Origin: Rhizobiales bacterium TNE-4 | GTDB taxonomy: Bacteria; Pseudomonadota; Alphaproteobacteria; Rhizobiales; Beijerinckiaceae | Reading direction: 5' to 3' | Assembly (NCBI GenBank): GCA_019083985.1 | Contig: JAHRCV010000004.1 | Location: 62,001-126,000, forward strand | DNA: 64,000 bases | In this document: in pieces, positions 45,689 to 54,630 of the stretch | Numbering within the stretch: position 1 is the stretch's first letter | How the letters are laid out: each line of letters begins with the position of its first letter | Translations under genes and position numbers: made by a program | The notes under the pieces: generated by a model | Told to the model about the DNA's origin: nothing | The model's input: the letters and a program-made list of their open reading frames with translations, nothing else | Database searches by the model: none

Positions 45689-45713
45689 TTCTCATAAGTA
45701 TTTCTTATGAGAA
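45689..45713. promoter_or_regulatory. OxyR-type inverted repeat in the katG-oxyR spacer
   Basis: TTCTCATAAG-TATTT-CTTATGAGAA is a perfect 10+10 inverted repeat with a 5-base centre. It covers the ATG at 45707 used as the oxyR start. An operator here would let OxyR repress its own gene and act on katG, whose start is about 130 bases away. Binding by OxyR is inferred from position and symmetry. Confidence 0.7.
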
Positions 45714-46627
45714 ATGTGACCCTCAAGCAGTTTCGCTATTTCGAGGCACTGGCGCGCATCGGCCATTTCGGCCGGGCGGCGGAGGCCAGCGCCATTTCCC
45801 AGCCTGCGCTATCGCTCCAGATCAAGGATCTTGAGGATTCGCTTGGCGCACCCCTGTTCGAGCGTGGGGCACGGCAGGTGCGGCTCACCGCCTTTGGTGA
45901 AGTCTTTGCCGAACGGGTCAGAACTATTCTGAGTGCGGTTGACGATCTCGATGATCTCGCGCGCGCGGCCCGCAGCGAGCCTTTGGCGCGCCTCCGGCTC
46001 GGCGTGATCCCCACCGTGGCCCCTTACCTTTTGCCACGCCTGCTGGGCGATCTTGCCCGCCATCATCCGGGACTTGATGTGCATTTGCGCGAGACGATTA
46101 CACCCCGCTTGGTTCAGGAACTGGGTGAAGGGCGGCTTGATGCGGCCATCGTCGCGCTCCCCGTCTCAGAGCCATCATTCGAGGAAGCGGCCTTGCTGCA
46201 GGAAGATTTTGTCTTGGTGCGCCCCATGGCGGATGCCGGGAAGCCTGCGCCGGATGCTGATGCCCTGAAAACAATGCGGCTTCTTCTGCTTGAGGAAGGC
46301 CATTGCTTCCGTGATCAGGCCCTGTCCTTCTGCCAGATGAACTCATCGCTGCCGCGCGAGATGCTGGAAGGCAGCACGCTTGCCACGCTCGTACAGATGG
46401 TCGGTGCGGGGATTGGCGTCACGCTGATCCCTGAAATGGCGGTACCGGTTGAAACGCGCTCCGCTGCCGTCTCCGTCGTCCGGTTTCACCATACGAAACC
46501 AGCGCGGCGGCTTGGCATGATCTGGCGTAAAACGAGCCCGCTTGGTCCGCGTTTCCGTGCGCTTGCTGCAACGCTGCGCGCGTCGGCGGAAGCCGCACAA
46601 CGGGATCAGCTCACGCCCCCGTCTTGA
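45707..46627 (+). CDS. oxyR: LysR-family hydrogen peroxide sensor OxyR
   Basis: The 306-residue protein has the LysR N-terminal HTH (TLKQFRYFEALARIGHFGRAAEASAISQPALS in pieces, e.g. GHFGRAAEAS, SQPALSLQIKDLE) and a substrate-binding-like domain with the two redox Cys at 200 and 209 (GHCFRDQALSFC), nine apart as in Escherichia coli OxyR Cys199/Cys208. That, plus the divergent katG, makes the identification firm. The ATG at 45707 is inside a palindrome and lacks a ribosome site; the GTG at 45716 (VTLKQFRYFE) is an alternative start. Confidence 0.94.
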   Translation: MRNVTLKQFRYFEALARIGHFGRAAEASAISQPALSLQIKDLEDSLGAPLFERGARQVRLTAFGEVFAERVRTILSAVDDLDDLARAARSEPLARLRLGVIPTVAPYLLPRLLGDLARHHPGLDVHLRETITPRLVQELGEGRLDAAIVALPVSEPSFEEAALLQEDFVLVRPMADAGKPAPDADALKTMRLLLLEEGHCFRDQALSFCQMNSSLPREMLEGSTLATLVQMVGAGIGVTLIPEMAVPVETRSAAVSVVRFHHTKPARRLGMIWRKTSPLGPRFRALAATLRASAEAAQRDQLTPPS

Positions 46628-46710
46628 TTGAGGCCTTCCAACAAGACCTTGCCAATTGGCTTCCGCCTGCCCACAACGCCTTCATCGCACGCCTGAAATC
46701 GAGTTGAACC

Positions 46711-47505
46711 ATGCGCACCGATTATGAAACCCTCGCCGTCAGCCTGATTGAACCGCATATCCTGCGCATCATGCTCAACCGGCCCGAAGCGGCGAATGCG
46801 TTCAATACGCAAATGAGCCGCGAGCTGATGGAGATATTCGAGGCGTTTCAACTCGATCTCTACGATTTGCGGGCCATCATCGTGACAGGCGCAGGGGAAA
46901 AGGCGTTCTGCGCCGGCGGCGATCTGAAAGAACGTAAGGGCATGACGGATGCGCAATGGCAGGCGCAACATGCTGTGTTTGAACGCATGGCCCGCGCCAT
47001 TCTGGCCTGCCCGATCCCCGTCATCGCGGCTGTCAATGGTGCAGCGTTCGCTGGCGGCTGCGAAATCGCGGCGTTGTGCGATTTCATCTATGCCTCCGAC
47101 AATGCGCGCTTCGCGCTCACTGAAGTGACCCTTGGGATCATGCCAGGTGCAGGTGGGACGCAAACCTTGTCGCGCGCCATTGGCGAACGCCGGGCAAAGG
47201 AACTGATTTTAACAGGAACTCCGTTTTCTGCGGTCGATGCCGCACAATGGGGCTTCGTCAACAAAGTGCTGCCGCAAGCCGAGCTACTCGATGCTGCTGT
47301 GGCGACGGCACGGCGTATTGCCTCAAACGGACCCATCGCCGTGCGTCAAGCCAAGCAGGCGATCGCGCGCGGGCTGCAAATGTCGCTCGCCGATGGTCTC
47401 GCTTTCGAGATCGAAGCCTATAACCGCATGGTGCCGACCGAAGACCGGCGCGAAGGCATTCTCGCGTTCAACGAAAAGCGGAAACCAAATTTCCGCGGCG
47501 TATAA
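46711..47505 (+). CDS. enoyl-CoA hydratase/isomerase family protein
   Basis: The 264-residue protein is a crotonase-fold enzyme. It has NRPEAANAFNTQMSRELME, the oxyanion-hole region KAFCAGGDLKER and PVIAAVNGAAFAGGCEIAALCD, with both Glu residues expected of a true hydratase (in GGCEIA and FALTEVTLGIMPGAGGTQ). It probably hydrates 2-enoyl-CoA in fatty acid or amino acid breakdown. It stands alone downstream of oxyR (83 bases) and is convergent with the next gene; the long antisense frame on its minus strand is a shadow. Confidence 0.9.
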   Translation: MRTDYETLAVSLIEPHILRIMLNRPEAANAFNTQMSRELMEIFEAFQLDLYDLRAIIVTGAGEKAFCAGGDLKERKGMTDAQWQAQHAVFERMARAILACPIPVIAAVNGAAFAGGCEIAALCDFIYASDNARFALTEVTLGIMPGAGGTQTLSRAIGERRAKELILTGTPFSAVDAAQWGFVNKVLPQAELLDAAVATARRIASNGPIAVRQAKQAIARGLQMSLADGLAFEIEAYNRMVPTEDRREGILAFNEKRKPNFRGV

Positions 47506-47527
47506 TGCTCTACCTCAGAGAAAAAAG

Positions 47528-48619
47528 TCACTTGTCGCGAATTGAATCAAGCCCCTTCCAATCAAACACAATGCCGTGACCTGGCTGATTAGGCGCCAGC
47601 GCCCAACCTTCTTCGATTTTGAGCGGCGCAGCGATGTAGCGGTCAAGCCCGAAACCATGCGCCTCGAGAAAGGACGCATTCGGAACTGCGGCCAACAAAT
47701 GTACCGTGACATCATGGGCGCCATGCGTTGTCAGCGGCAGGTTGAAGGCCTCAGCGAGATGCGCGATTTTCATGAAGGGCGTAATGCCACCACAGTTTGT
47801 GACGTCCGGCTCGGGAAATGTGACGCCGCCTGATGCGATGTATTGTTTGAATTCCCATAGCGTGCGTAGATTTTCCCCTGCCGCAATGGGGATTCCCCCT
47901 TCACGCACGATGCGGACATGGCCTGCCGGGTCATCAGGAATGGTCGGCTCTTCCAACCAGGTGAGATCATAAGGTTGGAAGGCGCGCGCAGCGCGGATGG
48001 CTTCATCCACCGACCATTTCATATTGGCATCCACCATCAGTGGAAAACCATCACCAAGAAAATTGCGCATAGCGCGGATCTTCTCGACATCTTCCGACAG
48101 TTTGGGTCGGCCAACTTTCATCTTGATTGCGCGAAATCCCTTGGCGAGATTGTCTTCCGTCTGCCGCAGCAATTCATCAGGCGTCAATTCAAGATCAATT
48201 CCACCAGCGTAAACGCGGACCTTGCGATCTGCACCACCGAGAAAATTCCATAAGGGCAAATGCGCGCGCTTTGCTTTCAAATCCCATAAAGCCATGTCGA
48301 AGGCCGAGATCGCCAGTACGGAAGGACCACCGCGCCCACCATAATGCAACGCCCACCAGCTCTTGTGCCATAACGCCTCAATCCGGTCGGCGTCTTCACC
48401 CATGAAGATATCGGGCATCTCCCGCGTGAGGATGGCATCGATGGCTGCACCGTTACGCCCCACCGTATAGGTATAGCCGACACCTTCGGCGCCATCGGCG
48501 TCGCGCACACGCACCGTATTCAATTCGAACGCTTTCATTTCGCCATGCGTGCTGTCCGTCAGCACGACGGGGAGTGGAATGCGATAAAACCCTGCTTCAA
48601 TGGATTGGATGATGGCCAT
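47528..48619 (-). CDS. enolase-superfamily mandelate racemase/dehydratase-like protein
   Basis: The 363-residue protein has the superfamily capping domain (about 1-125) and barrel. The base KxK is in FRAIKMKVGRP (about residues 163-173), the metal ligands are D in LMVDANMKW, E in WLEEPTIP and E in GENLRTL, and the second base candidate His is in TTHGAHDVTVHLLA. This is the mandelate racemase subgroup, which contains many sugar-acid dehydratases (L-talarate/galactarate and others). The substrate cannot be named. It stands alone on the minus strand. Confidence 0.87.
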   Translation of the reverse strand: MAIIQSIEAGFYRIPLPVVLTDSTHGEMKAFELNTVRVRDADGAEGVGYTYTVGRNGAAIDAILTREMPDIFMGEDADRIEALWHKSWWALHYGGRGGPSVLAISAFDMALWDLKAKRAHLPLWNFLGGADRKVRVYAGGIDLELTPDELLRQTEDNLAKGFRAIKMKVGRPKLSEDVEKIRAMRNFLGDGFPLMVDANMKWSVDEAIRAARAFQPYDLTWLEEPTIPDDPAGHVRIVREGGIPIAAGENLRTLWEFKQYIASGGVTFPEPDVTNCGGITPFMKIAHLAEAFNLPLTTHGAHDVTVHLLAAVPNASFLEAHGFGLDRYIAAPLKIEEGWALAPNQPGHGIVFDWKGLDSIRDK

Positions 48620-48805
48620 GCGATGCCTCCCAGCCTGTTTTGTTCATTGCGACAAGTGTCGGCTGAAGCTGTGACGCCGCGCAAGGGACAGGCATGCGTT
48701 GAACGGCGGTTTCAGCACCGGCCAGGCCTGCGTGGCCTACATGGATGGAACCGACGGCATAACGCAGACATTGCGTTGGGGAGGGGTGATCACTGGAGCC
48801 ATACC

Positions 48806-49210
48806 ATGACAATGCCTGTCAAAGTTCTTTCGCTGAAGCTCGTTGCCGCCCTTCCCCTCGCCGGTTGCGGCAGCACCACGACAACGGGCGCCGCCGGCGG
48901 AGCCGTTGCGGGTGCGGTCGTTGGGGGTCCCGTCGGCGCTGTCGTTGGGGGCGTCGCGGGCGCAGCCGTCGGCGCAGCGCTTTCACCCGAAGAAACGACA
49001 CGGGTCCGGACCTATGTCGTCCAACAACGCCGCCCATCCTATACGGTGCGCGACGAAGTGGTCGAAGGCTATCGCGTACCCCGCCGTGTGACGCTGTACG
49101 TGCTACCGCGTGAATCCGGCTTCACGACGAATTATCGCTATGCGGTCATCAACCAGCGGGTTGTATTGGTTAATCCGAATACGCGCGAAATTGTCGAGAT
49201 CCTCGACTAA
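48806..49210 (+). CDS. glycine-zipper lipoprotein with DUF1236-like tail
   Basis: The ATG at 48806 has GGAG upstream (the open frame begins earlier at 48545 but overlaps the preceding gene). The 134-residue protein has a lipoprotein signal peptide (lipobox LAGC, Cys about 18), then a glycine-zipper of repeated GAV/GGxxG units (GAAGGAVAGAVVGGPVGAVVGGVAGAAVGAAL in pieces) that could insert in a membrane, and a basic beta-rich C-terminal domain (VRTYVVQQRRPSYTVRDEV, YRYAVINQRVVLVNPNTREIVEIL) typical of DUF1236. It is probably an outer membrane or periplasmic stress protein. Confidence 0.82.
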   Translation: MTMPVKVLSLKLVAALPLAGCGSTTTTGAAGGAVAGAVVGGPVGAVVGGVAGAAVGAALSPEETTRVRTYVVQQRRPSYTVRDEVVEGYRVPRRVTLYVLPRESGFTTNYRYAVINQRVVLVNPNTREIVEILD

Positions 49211-49289
49211 GCCAGCAGAATTGATCGCCCTCCTGCTTTGACCTAGACACGGGTGACGGTGTTTGAGTCATCAGCGGGAGGGACGGATC

Positions 49290-50063
49290 ATGCACATCAA
49301 CCTCAACGGGCGGAATGCGCTCGTACTGGGCGGCAACAAGGGCATTGGCTTCGGTATCGCCCGCGGCCTTTCAGAGGCTGGCGCGCATGTTATCCTGACA
49401 AGCCGCTCATTGTCTGACGCAGAGGCCGCCGCGGCCAAAATCGGCGCGACTGGTTTGGCATGCGACACGGGATCGCCGGACTCGGTGGGCGCGCTTTGCG
49501 CCGCAATGGACAAGGTGCAGGGCGGGATCGATATCCTCGTCCTCAATAGCGGCGGACCGCCCCCCGGCAGCGCTATGGGCATCTCATCCGACCAATGGCG
49601 CGCGTCTTTCGAGAGCATGTTTGTGGGCCTCGTCCGCATGGCCGACCATGTGCTGCCCGGCATGCGCGCCAAGAATCATGGCCGCATCCTGAGTGTGATC
49701 TCATCCGGGGTGATCGAACCCATTCCAAACCTCGCCATCTCCAATGCGATCCGCCCTGCCTTGACGGGTTGGATGAAAACTTTGGCGAACGAAGTGGCAA
49801 AAGAGGGCGTGACTGTGAATGCGATTGCACCAGGGCGTATCGAGACTGACAGATTGCTGCAAATTGATACCGCCAACGCCACGAAACAAAGCAAGAGCAT
49901 GGACGAGATCCGCGCCGCCGCGATGGCGCGCATCCCAGCCGGACGGTATGGCACGGTGGATGAATTCGCTGCAGCTGCCGTTTTCCTTGCCAGCGATCAG
50001 GCTTCGTTCATGACGGGCTCGATTGTCCGCGTCGATGGTGGCCAGATCGCCAGCACGATGTAA
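49290..50063 (+). CDS. SDR family protein with the catalytic Tyr replaced
   Basis: The ATG at 49290 has GGGAGG upstream (an earlier TTG at 49263 is unlikely). The 257-residue short-chain dehydrogenase fold has the cofactor loop GGNKGIGFGIARGL and the LVLNSGGPPPG strand. Where the catalytic YxxxK should lie, about residue 151, the sequence reads LAISNAIRPAL, i.e. Ser-Asn-Ala-Ile-Arg; the upstream Ser (VISSGV) is present. The C-terminal VNAIAPGRIETDR follows the family. Such Tyr-lacking SDRs form a recognised subgroup of unclear activity. Alternative catalytic residues are not obvious. Confidence 0.88.
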   Translation: MHINLNGRNALVLGGNKGIGFGIARGLSEAGAHVILTSRSLSDAEAAAAKIGATGLACDTGSPDSVGALCAAMDKVQGGIDILVLNSGGPPPGSAMGISSDQWRASFESMFVGLVRMADHVLPGMRAKNHGRILSVISSGVIEPIPNLAISNAIRPALTGWMKTLANEVAKEGVTVNAIAPGRIETDRLLQIDTANATKQSKSMDEIRAAAMARIPAGRYGTVDEFAAAAVFLASDQASFMTGSIVRVDGGQIASTM

Positions 50064-50088
50064 GGCGTCACACGCGGAAACATGAATG

Positions 50089-50121
50089 AGCCGGGCCGCT
50101 CGACAACCAAGCCGCCCGGCT
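50089..50121. terminator. terminator-like hairpin between SDR and luxI genes
   Basis: AGCCGGGCCGCT (50089-50100) pairs with AGCCGCCCGGCT (50110-50121) with one mismatch around a 9-base loop, followed by GATGTTTCTT. It sits between two convergent genes. Confidence 0.6.
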
Positions 50122-50129
50122 GATGTTTC

Positions 50130-50771
50130 TTATGCCGCAGCATTCTGAAGCGCGCCCTGCGGTTGCAGCACACTCCCTGTGATGCCGCCAGCAGCGCAAA
50201 CGGCATTGAGGAAGTCGTCCGTCATCTCGAAAAGTCCCGCATATGTCATGCAGACGCCGATCTTGCGGCCACTTCCAATCAGATCCGGGCCCGCTCCCGC
50301 CGCCTTCAAAACGCGATACATTGCGGCATCGAAAACCGACACAATATGACTGATCCCCGACTTCAGGCTGATTTCGGTAATGCCCGCAATCAGTTCACAG
50401 GTAACATAAGACACTCTGCGCCCTGGAAGTGGCGCCATAGCTTCAACATCCATTGAAAAACGTGAGCTTTCCCAAACCGTCGGGCTCTCAATGATTTGAT
50501 CCGACGGCAACAATTGCGGGAAGACATCGCGTAGCATATTGGGCCCGGTCGTCGGCAAGAGGCGCAGAGATCCACGGAGGCGACCCGTCCTATCATCGAC
50601 CGAAATCAGATAGAGTGGATTCTGCTCGTCAAATTCATCATACTCCATGCCATCACGCACCACGACATCCCACTTCATGCGCTCGCTGAACACGCGCGCC
50701 CTTTGCTGATACATAGCCTTCATCAGATCTTGGTGTTGATCGCGATCAGAACCGTTGATGCAAAGAATCAT
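50130..50771 (-). CDS. acyl-homoserine lactone synthase (LuxI family)
   Basis: LuxI enzymes make AHL signals from S-adenosylmethionine and an acyl carrier. The frame opens at 50867, but the ATG at 50771 follows a strong GAGGAGG and gives 213 residues with canonical numbering: Arg24, Phe28, Trp34, Asp45, Asp48, Phe84, Glu101 and Arg104 all fall at or within one position of the LuxI-conserved residues; Arg70 fits the remaining one. Acyl chain specificity is unknown. The regulator gene lies 116 bases upstream on the same strand. Confidence 0.95.
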   Translation of the reverse strand: MILCINGSDRDQHQDLMKAMYQQRARVFSERMKWDVVVRDGMEYDEFDEQNPLYLISVDDRTGRLRGSLRLLPTTGPNMLRDVFPQLLPSDQIIESPTVWESSRFSMDVEAMAPLPGRRVSYVTCELIAGITEISLKSGISHIVSVFDAAMYRVLKAAGAGPDLIGSGRKIGVCMTYAGLFEMTDDFLNAVCAAGGITGSVLQPQGALQNAAA

Positions 50772-50887
50772 TTCAACCTCCTCAATGAAATTCATGGCAG
50801 AGGCAGAATGATCAAGTTTGAAGAATAGCCAATACGGCGACACGGGCGGATTGGCGCAGTCGGACAAGCGTGCTGTAATTCTCCGTT

Positions 50888-51652
50888 TTAGTAGGGGCGA
50901 ATCACATTCATGGTTGCAGCCTTTGAAACAGCTTGCGTGATGTTGGTTGAGCGCAACTTTACCCGTGCGACGTCAAGATAGAACTTAACGGTTCGCTCGG
51001 ACAAAGAAAGAATAGTTGCAATCTCACTAAACGTCTTTCCGGCAGCAGCCCAGGAGAGGCACTCCACCTCACGACGAGACAGTTTGATATCATTTTCCGA
51101 AAGCAAAGTTTCCGTTCTGAGAACAGCTTCGTGAAAATAAAAAGCCAATGTCTGAAAATCGCGCATGAAGCGTCGCCGAAAGGTCGCCCAGTCGCGATCC
51201 TTGAGATTGCTTGAAACAGAAAACAACGCCGTTTCGCCCAGACGTCCGCGAATGGGAAAAGAGAGGCCTTGCAAACCAACCTTAAACTCACTCGCTTCAC
51301 CAAAAAAGCGGCGTAATTCAAGGTTGTTGTGATCCACATTCGACCAATCAAAGGGCAAAAGAGAACGCATCGCCGATGGGATAACGGGATCAACACGAAA
51401 ATAATTGAGGTGGATGTATCGCGTGACCCATTCATTCGAATAGGTGACAATTCCAAAATGTTGCCCACGCGGAACACCAGGCAAATTAACGCCCAGATAT
51501 GCGGCGTTACTCAAGCCGTATTCACGGACGATTTCGTAGAGAAGCGCACGACAATCTGGCAGGGTTTTTAAAGTATCAAACCGATCAATGAAATCATAGA
51601 ATAGACCATCCTCCTGTGAAGCAGCGTGCGTCAAATCGGGAACAAATGTCAT
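50888..51652 (-). CDS. LuxR-family AHL-responsive regulator
   Basis: The ATG at 51652 has AGGAGGG before it (254 residues); the frame opens earlier at 51745. The N-terminal autoinducer domain keeps Trp75, Tyr79, Asp88-Pro89 and Trp103, with the same spacings as Trp57, Tyr61, Asp70, Pro71 and Trp85 of LuxR/TraR. The C-terminal HTH has SRREVECLSWAAAGKTFSEIATILSLSERTVKFYL (pieces: SRREVECLSWAAAGKT, LSERTVKFYLD) with the conserved Glu, Leu and Gly. It is the partner of the adjacent LuxI. Its base composition is poorer in GC than most of the window, which hints at transfer. Confidence 0.94.
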   Translation of the reverse strand: MTFVPDLTHAASQEDGLFYDFIDRFDTLKTLPDCRALLYEIVREYGLSNAAYLGVNLPGVPRGQHFGIVTYSNEWVTRYIHLNYFRVDPVIPSAMRSLLPFDWSNVDHNNLELRRFFGEASEFKVGLQGLSFPIRGRLGETALFSVSSNLKDRDWATFRRRFMRDFQTLAFYFHEAVLRTETLLSENDIKLSRREVECLSWAAAGKTFSEIATILSLSERTVKFYLDVARVKLRSTNITQAVSKAATMNVIRPY

Positions 51653-51701
51653 GGCAATCCCTCCTGGAAAATCATGATGGCAATGTAGCAACGACGTTTG
51701 C

Positions 51702-51738
51702 GTTATGTCATTTCTACTTTTCAAAAGTGTTTCATAAC
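51702..51738. promoter_or_regulatory. nested inverted repeats upstream of luxR
   Basis: Outer arms GTTATG (51702-51707) and CATAAC (51733-51738) enclose ACTTTT-C-AAAAGT (51716-51728) in an AT-rich stretch 50 bases before the luxR start. It could be the luxR promoter operator or a lux box relative; the inner and outer centres differ by two bases. Confidence 0.45.
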
Positions 51739-51907
51739 ATGCCACAAAAAGGGCAAGTGGAAAAGAACGCGGCCCAAAGGCGTCTGATCGCGCGGCTTTC
51801 TGGTCATCACATATTCAACCCATCGTTGTACTTATTGTGAAACTCAACCAGTTGCACGGCACGGCCCCGGCTGGCATGGTCAGCACAAAATCACAGAGGA
51901 GATGCGT

Positions 51908-52867
51908 GTGATCCTGACCTGCGGTGAAGCCGTGATGGACGTGTTCGTCAAAGCGGGTGCCGGGCTTGCGCGCCCGGCGGTTTTTGCAATGGGCGGATCC
52001 CCATTTAATGTCGCCGTCGCGTTGGCCCGGCAAGGCGTTCCAGCAGGATTTTTCGGCGGCCTTTCCGACGATGCGTTTGGAACGATGTTACGCGGCATTC
52101 TCGATGCGGAAGGCATTGATCACACGCTCTCGCCACCCCTGCCTTACAAGACCACCCTGTCGATCGTCTCGCGAGATGGAATGGGACATCCCTCCTATGA
52201 TTTCCGTGGCCATGAGGGGGCGGACATCATGTTCGATGCGGCCTATGTTCCTGCGGTTCTGCCGGACGTCGTCAGGGCGATTGTCCTATCGTCCTATCCG
52301 CTGGTCGCAGAGCCCGTACGCCATGCGATGCTGGGTATCGCCCAATGCGCCGGGCCTGATCGCCTAATCAGCATTGATGTCAACTACCGGCCGACGCTTG
52401 TCGGTTCTCCACACATCTGGTCCGAACGCTTTGCCGCGTATGAGCCACTCGCAACAATCATGAAGGCCAGCACCGAAGACGTCGCTCTTGCTTATGACGG
52501 GCAACGCACCCCCGAGGACGCCGCCGCTCACTGGCTCGCACGCGGCGCCGCGCTTGTCCTCATCACGCGCGGGGCTGAAGGTGCGTCCGCGTTCACAGCG
52601 CAGGGCGCTATCCATGCGACCGCACCGCGCGTGAGCGTGGCCGATACGGTTGGGGCTGGTGATTGCTTCCATGCTGGGCTTTTAGCAGCGCTTCATGATC
52701 GTGGCGCGCTATCTCGCGAGGGCATTTCAAAACTTTCCGAAAAAGGCTTATATGCCTGCCTCATCCGGGCCATTGCTGCGGCCTCGCTCAATGTAACGCG
52801 GGAAGGCACCAATCCTCCCCAAGCCGCTGAAATTGATGCTGCCCTCGCCCTGCACGATACGGAATAA
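51908..52867 (+). CDS. PfkB-family sugar kinase, probably fructokinase
   Basis: The protein (about 319 residues) is a ribokinase-fold kinase. AGAGGAG ends directly at an ATG at 51902 but is six bases from the GTG at 51908, so I use the GTG; it reads [13 protein letters not shown], the common start. [15 protein letters not shown] is the N-terminal PfkB signature and [17 protein letters not shown] the C-terminal one with the catalytic Asp. The close pgi gene (5 bases on) suggests fructose to fructose-6-phosphate. Confidence 0.88.
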   Translation: MILTCGEAVMDVFVKAGAGLARPAVFAMGGSPFNVAVALARQGVPAGFFGGLSDDAFGTMLRGILDAEGIDHTLSPPLPYKTTLSIVSRDGMGHPSYDFRGHEGADIMFDAAYVPAVLPDVVRAIVLSSYPLVAEPVRHAMLGIAQCAGPDRLISIDVNYRPTLVGSPHIWSERFAAYEPLATIMKASTEDVALAYDGQRTPEDAAAHWLARGAALVLITRGAEGASAFTAQGAIHATAPRVSVADTVGAGDCFHAGLLAALHDRGALSREGISKLSEKGLYACLIRAIAAASLNVTREGTNPPQAAEIDAALALHDTE

Positions 52868-52872
52868 GTCGC

Positions 52873-54489
52873 ATGAACCGTAATGCCGTCGATCACGCTT
52901 TCACCGCACTGGCTGCACACCGTTCCGCCCATCAGGGCCGTAACGTGGCGTCGTTGTTTGATGATGCTGATCGGTTCGCTCGCTTTTCGGTAAGGCAAGA
53001 CGATCTCATTCTCGATTTTTCGAAATGCGCGCTCGACGATGAGACGCTGACGCTGTTGCAGCAATTAGCGGGTGCCGCCGATGTGGCCCAGCAACGCGAT
53101 GCCATGCTGTCAGGCTCGATTTTCAACAATACAGAAAAGCGTGCCGTGCTGCATACGGCGCTGCGAGGCGGCGCCACCGTCCCTGATGACACGATCACAC
53201 GCGACGTTGACGCAACGCGTGGTGCCTTTTGTACTTTTGCTGAAGGTATTCGCACGGGGCGCATCGCAGCAGCAAACGGCAAACCTTTTACAGATGTTGT
53301 CAATATCGGGATTGGCGGCTCTGATCTTGGCCCTGTGATGGCAACACTAGCGCTAGCACCCTATCATGACGGGCCGCGGCTACATTTCGTCTCCAATATC
53401 GACGGATCGCATATTGCCGATACGCTGAAAAAGCTTGATCCGACGCGAACCTTGCTGATCATTGCGTCGAAGACCTTCACCACCATCGAAACCATGACGA
53501 ACGCACAAACAGCGCGGCGTTGGTTGGTGGAGCATGTCGGTGAAGCAGCGGTTGGGGCGCATTGCGCTGCTGTCTCGACCGCACTCGACAAAGTGGCCGC
53601 CTTTGGCATTGCGCCCGATCGCGTGTTTGGCTTCTGGGATTGGGTTGGCGGGCGCTATTCACTCTGGTCAGCGATCGGCTTGCCGCTCGCGATTGCTATT
53701 GGTGAAACGCGGTTCAATGAATTCTTGGCAGGCGGCCGCGCCATGGATACGCATTTCCGCACCGCGCCCTTCGCACAAAATCTGCCGGTGCTCCTCGGCT
53801 TAATCGGCTTGTGGCATCGTGATGTCTGCCTTTATCCGGCCCGCGCGGTCATTCCTTACGATCAAAGGCTCGCACGTTTTCCGGCCTATTTGCAGCAACT
53901 CGATATGGAATCGAATGGCAAATCGCTCGACCGCGACGGGCAAGCTGTTACGCGGCCGACAGGCCCGCTTGTCTGGGGCGAACCGGGTTCGAATTCGCAG
54001 CACGCCTTTTTCCAATTGCTGCATCAGGGAACCGATACGATCCCGGTCGAGTTTTTGATCGCTGCCGAAGGGCACGAGCCTGAGCTGAAGCACCAGCACG
54101 ACATCCTCATCGCCAATTGTCTCGCGCAGTCGGAAGCGTTGATGCGTGGCCGCACCCCGGCCGAGGCTGAAGCGGTGATGCTGCAACAGGGCCGCAGTGG
54201 GGCCGATGCCAAGCGGCTTGCCCCGTTCCGCGCTTTCCCCGGCAACCGCCCATCCATCACCATCGCCTATCGCAAGCTCGACCCATTCACGCTCGGCCGC
54301 TTGATCGCGCTCTACGAGCACCGTGTCTTTGTTGAGGCGGCGGTTTGGAACATCAACGCTTTCGACCAATGGGGCGTCGAACTCGGCAAGGAACTGGCCA
54401 CCGCGCTTCTTCCGGCCGTGGAAGGGCTTCCAAGCGCCGTTCCCGCTGGAACTGTCGGGCTGCTTGCCACTCTCAGGGCGCTTAAATGA
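52873..54489 (+). CDS. pgi: glucose-6-phosphate isomerase
   Basis: Pgi interconverts glucose-6-phosphate and fructose-6-phosphate. The 538-residue protein is of the usual length and shows [18 protein letters not shown] and the second family signature [22 protein letters not shown] (in pieces: [14 protein letters not shown]), plus the C-terminal [16 protein letters not shown]. It is cotranscribed with the sugar kinase, which supplies fructose-6-phosphate. Confidence 0.97.
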   Translation: MNRNAVDHAFTALAAHRSAHQGRNVASLFDDADRFARFSVRQDDLILDFSKCALDDETLTLLQQLAGAADVAQQRDAMLSGSIFNNTEKRAVLHTALRGGATVPDDTITRDVDATRGAFCTFAEGIRTGRIAAANGKPFTDVVNIGIGGSDLGPVMATLALAPYHDGPRLHFVSNIDGSHIADTLKKLDPTRTLLIIASKTFTTIETMTNAQTARRWLVEHVGEAAVGAHCAAVSTALDKVAAFGIAPDRVFGFWDWVGGRYSLWSAIGLPLAIAIGETRFNEFLAGGRAMDTHFRTAPFAQNLPVLLGLIGLWHRDVCLYPARAVIPYDQRLARFPAYLQQLDMESNGKSLDRDGQAVTRPTGPLVWGEPGSNSQHAFFQLLHQGTDTIPVEFLIAAEGHEPELKHQHDILIANCLAQSEALMRGRTPAEAEAVMLQQGRSGADAKRLAPFRAFPGNRPSITIAYRKLDPFTLGRLIALYEHRVFVEAAVWNINAFDQWGVELGKELATALLPAVEGLPSAVPAGTVGLLATLRALK

Positions 54490-54630
54490 GCTTTTTCTGG
54501 CTTTTGGCGGCGTAAAGGCGTATGAGGAAGGGGTGAGGGCGTTGTGCGCCCTTCGTGCAACTTCATCATGCGGCCTCGTCATACTGTGACCTTGGCCCGC
54601 TGCCCTTCTTTTCCGACCGTCAGGCTTTCC

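Noticed and set aside
46606-47163. 185-codon minus-strand frame opposite the enoyl-CoA hydratase
   Set aside because: The plus strand holds a clear crotonase-fold gene with catalytic Glu residues; the antisense frame has none.
50772-50887. Lux box between luxR and luxI
   Set aside because: The best dyad (TTGTCCGACTGCGCCAA) matches at only five of eight arm positions, not better than chance in this spacer.
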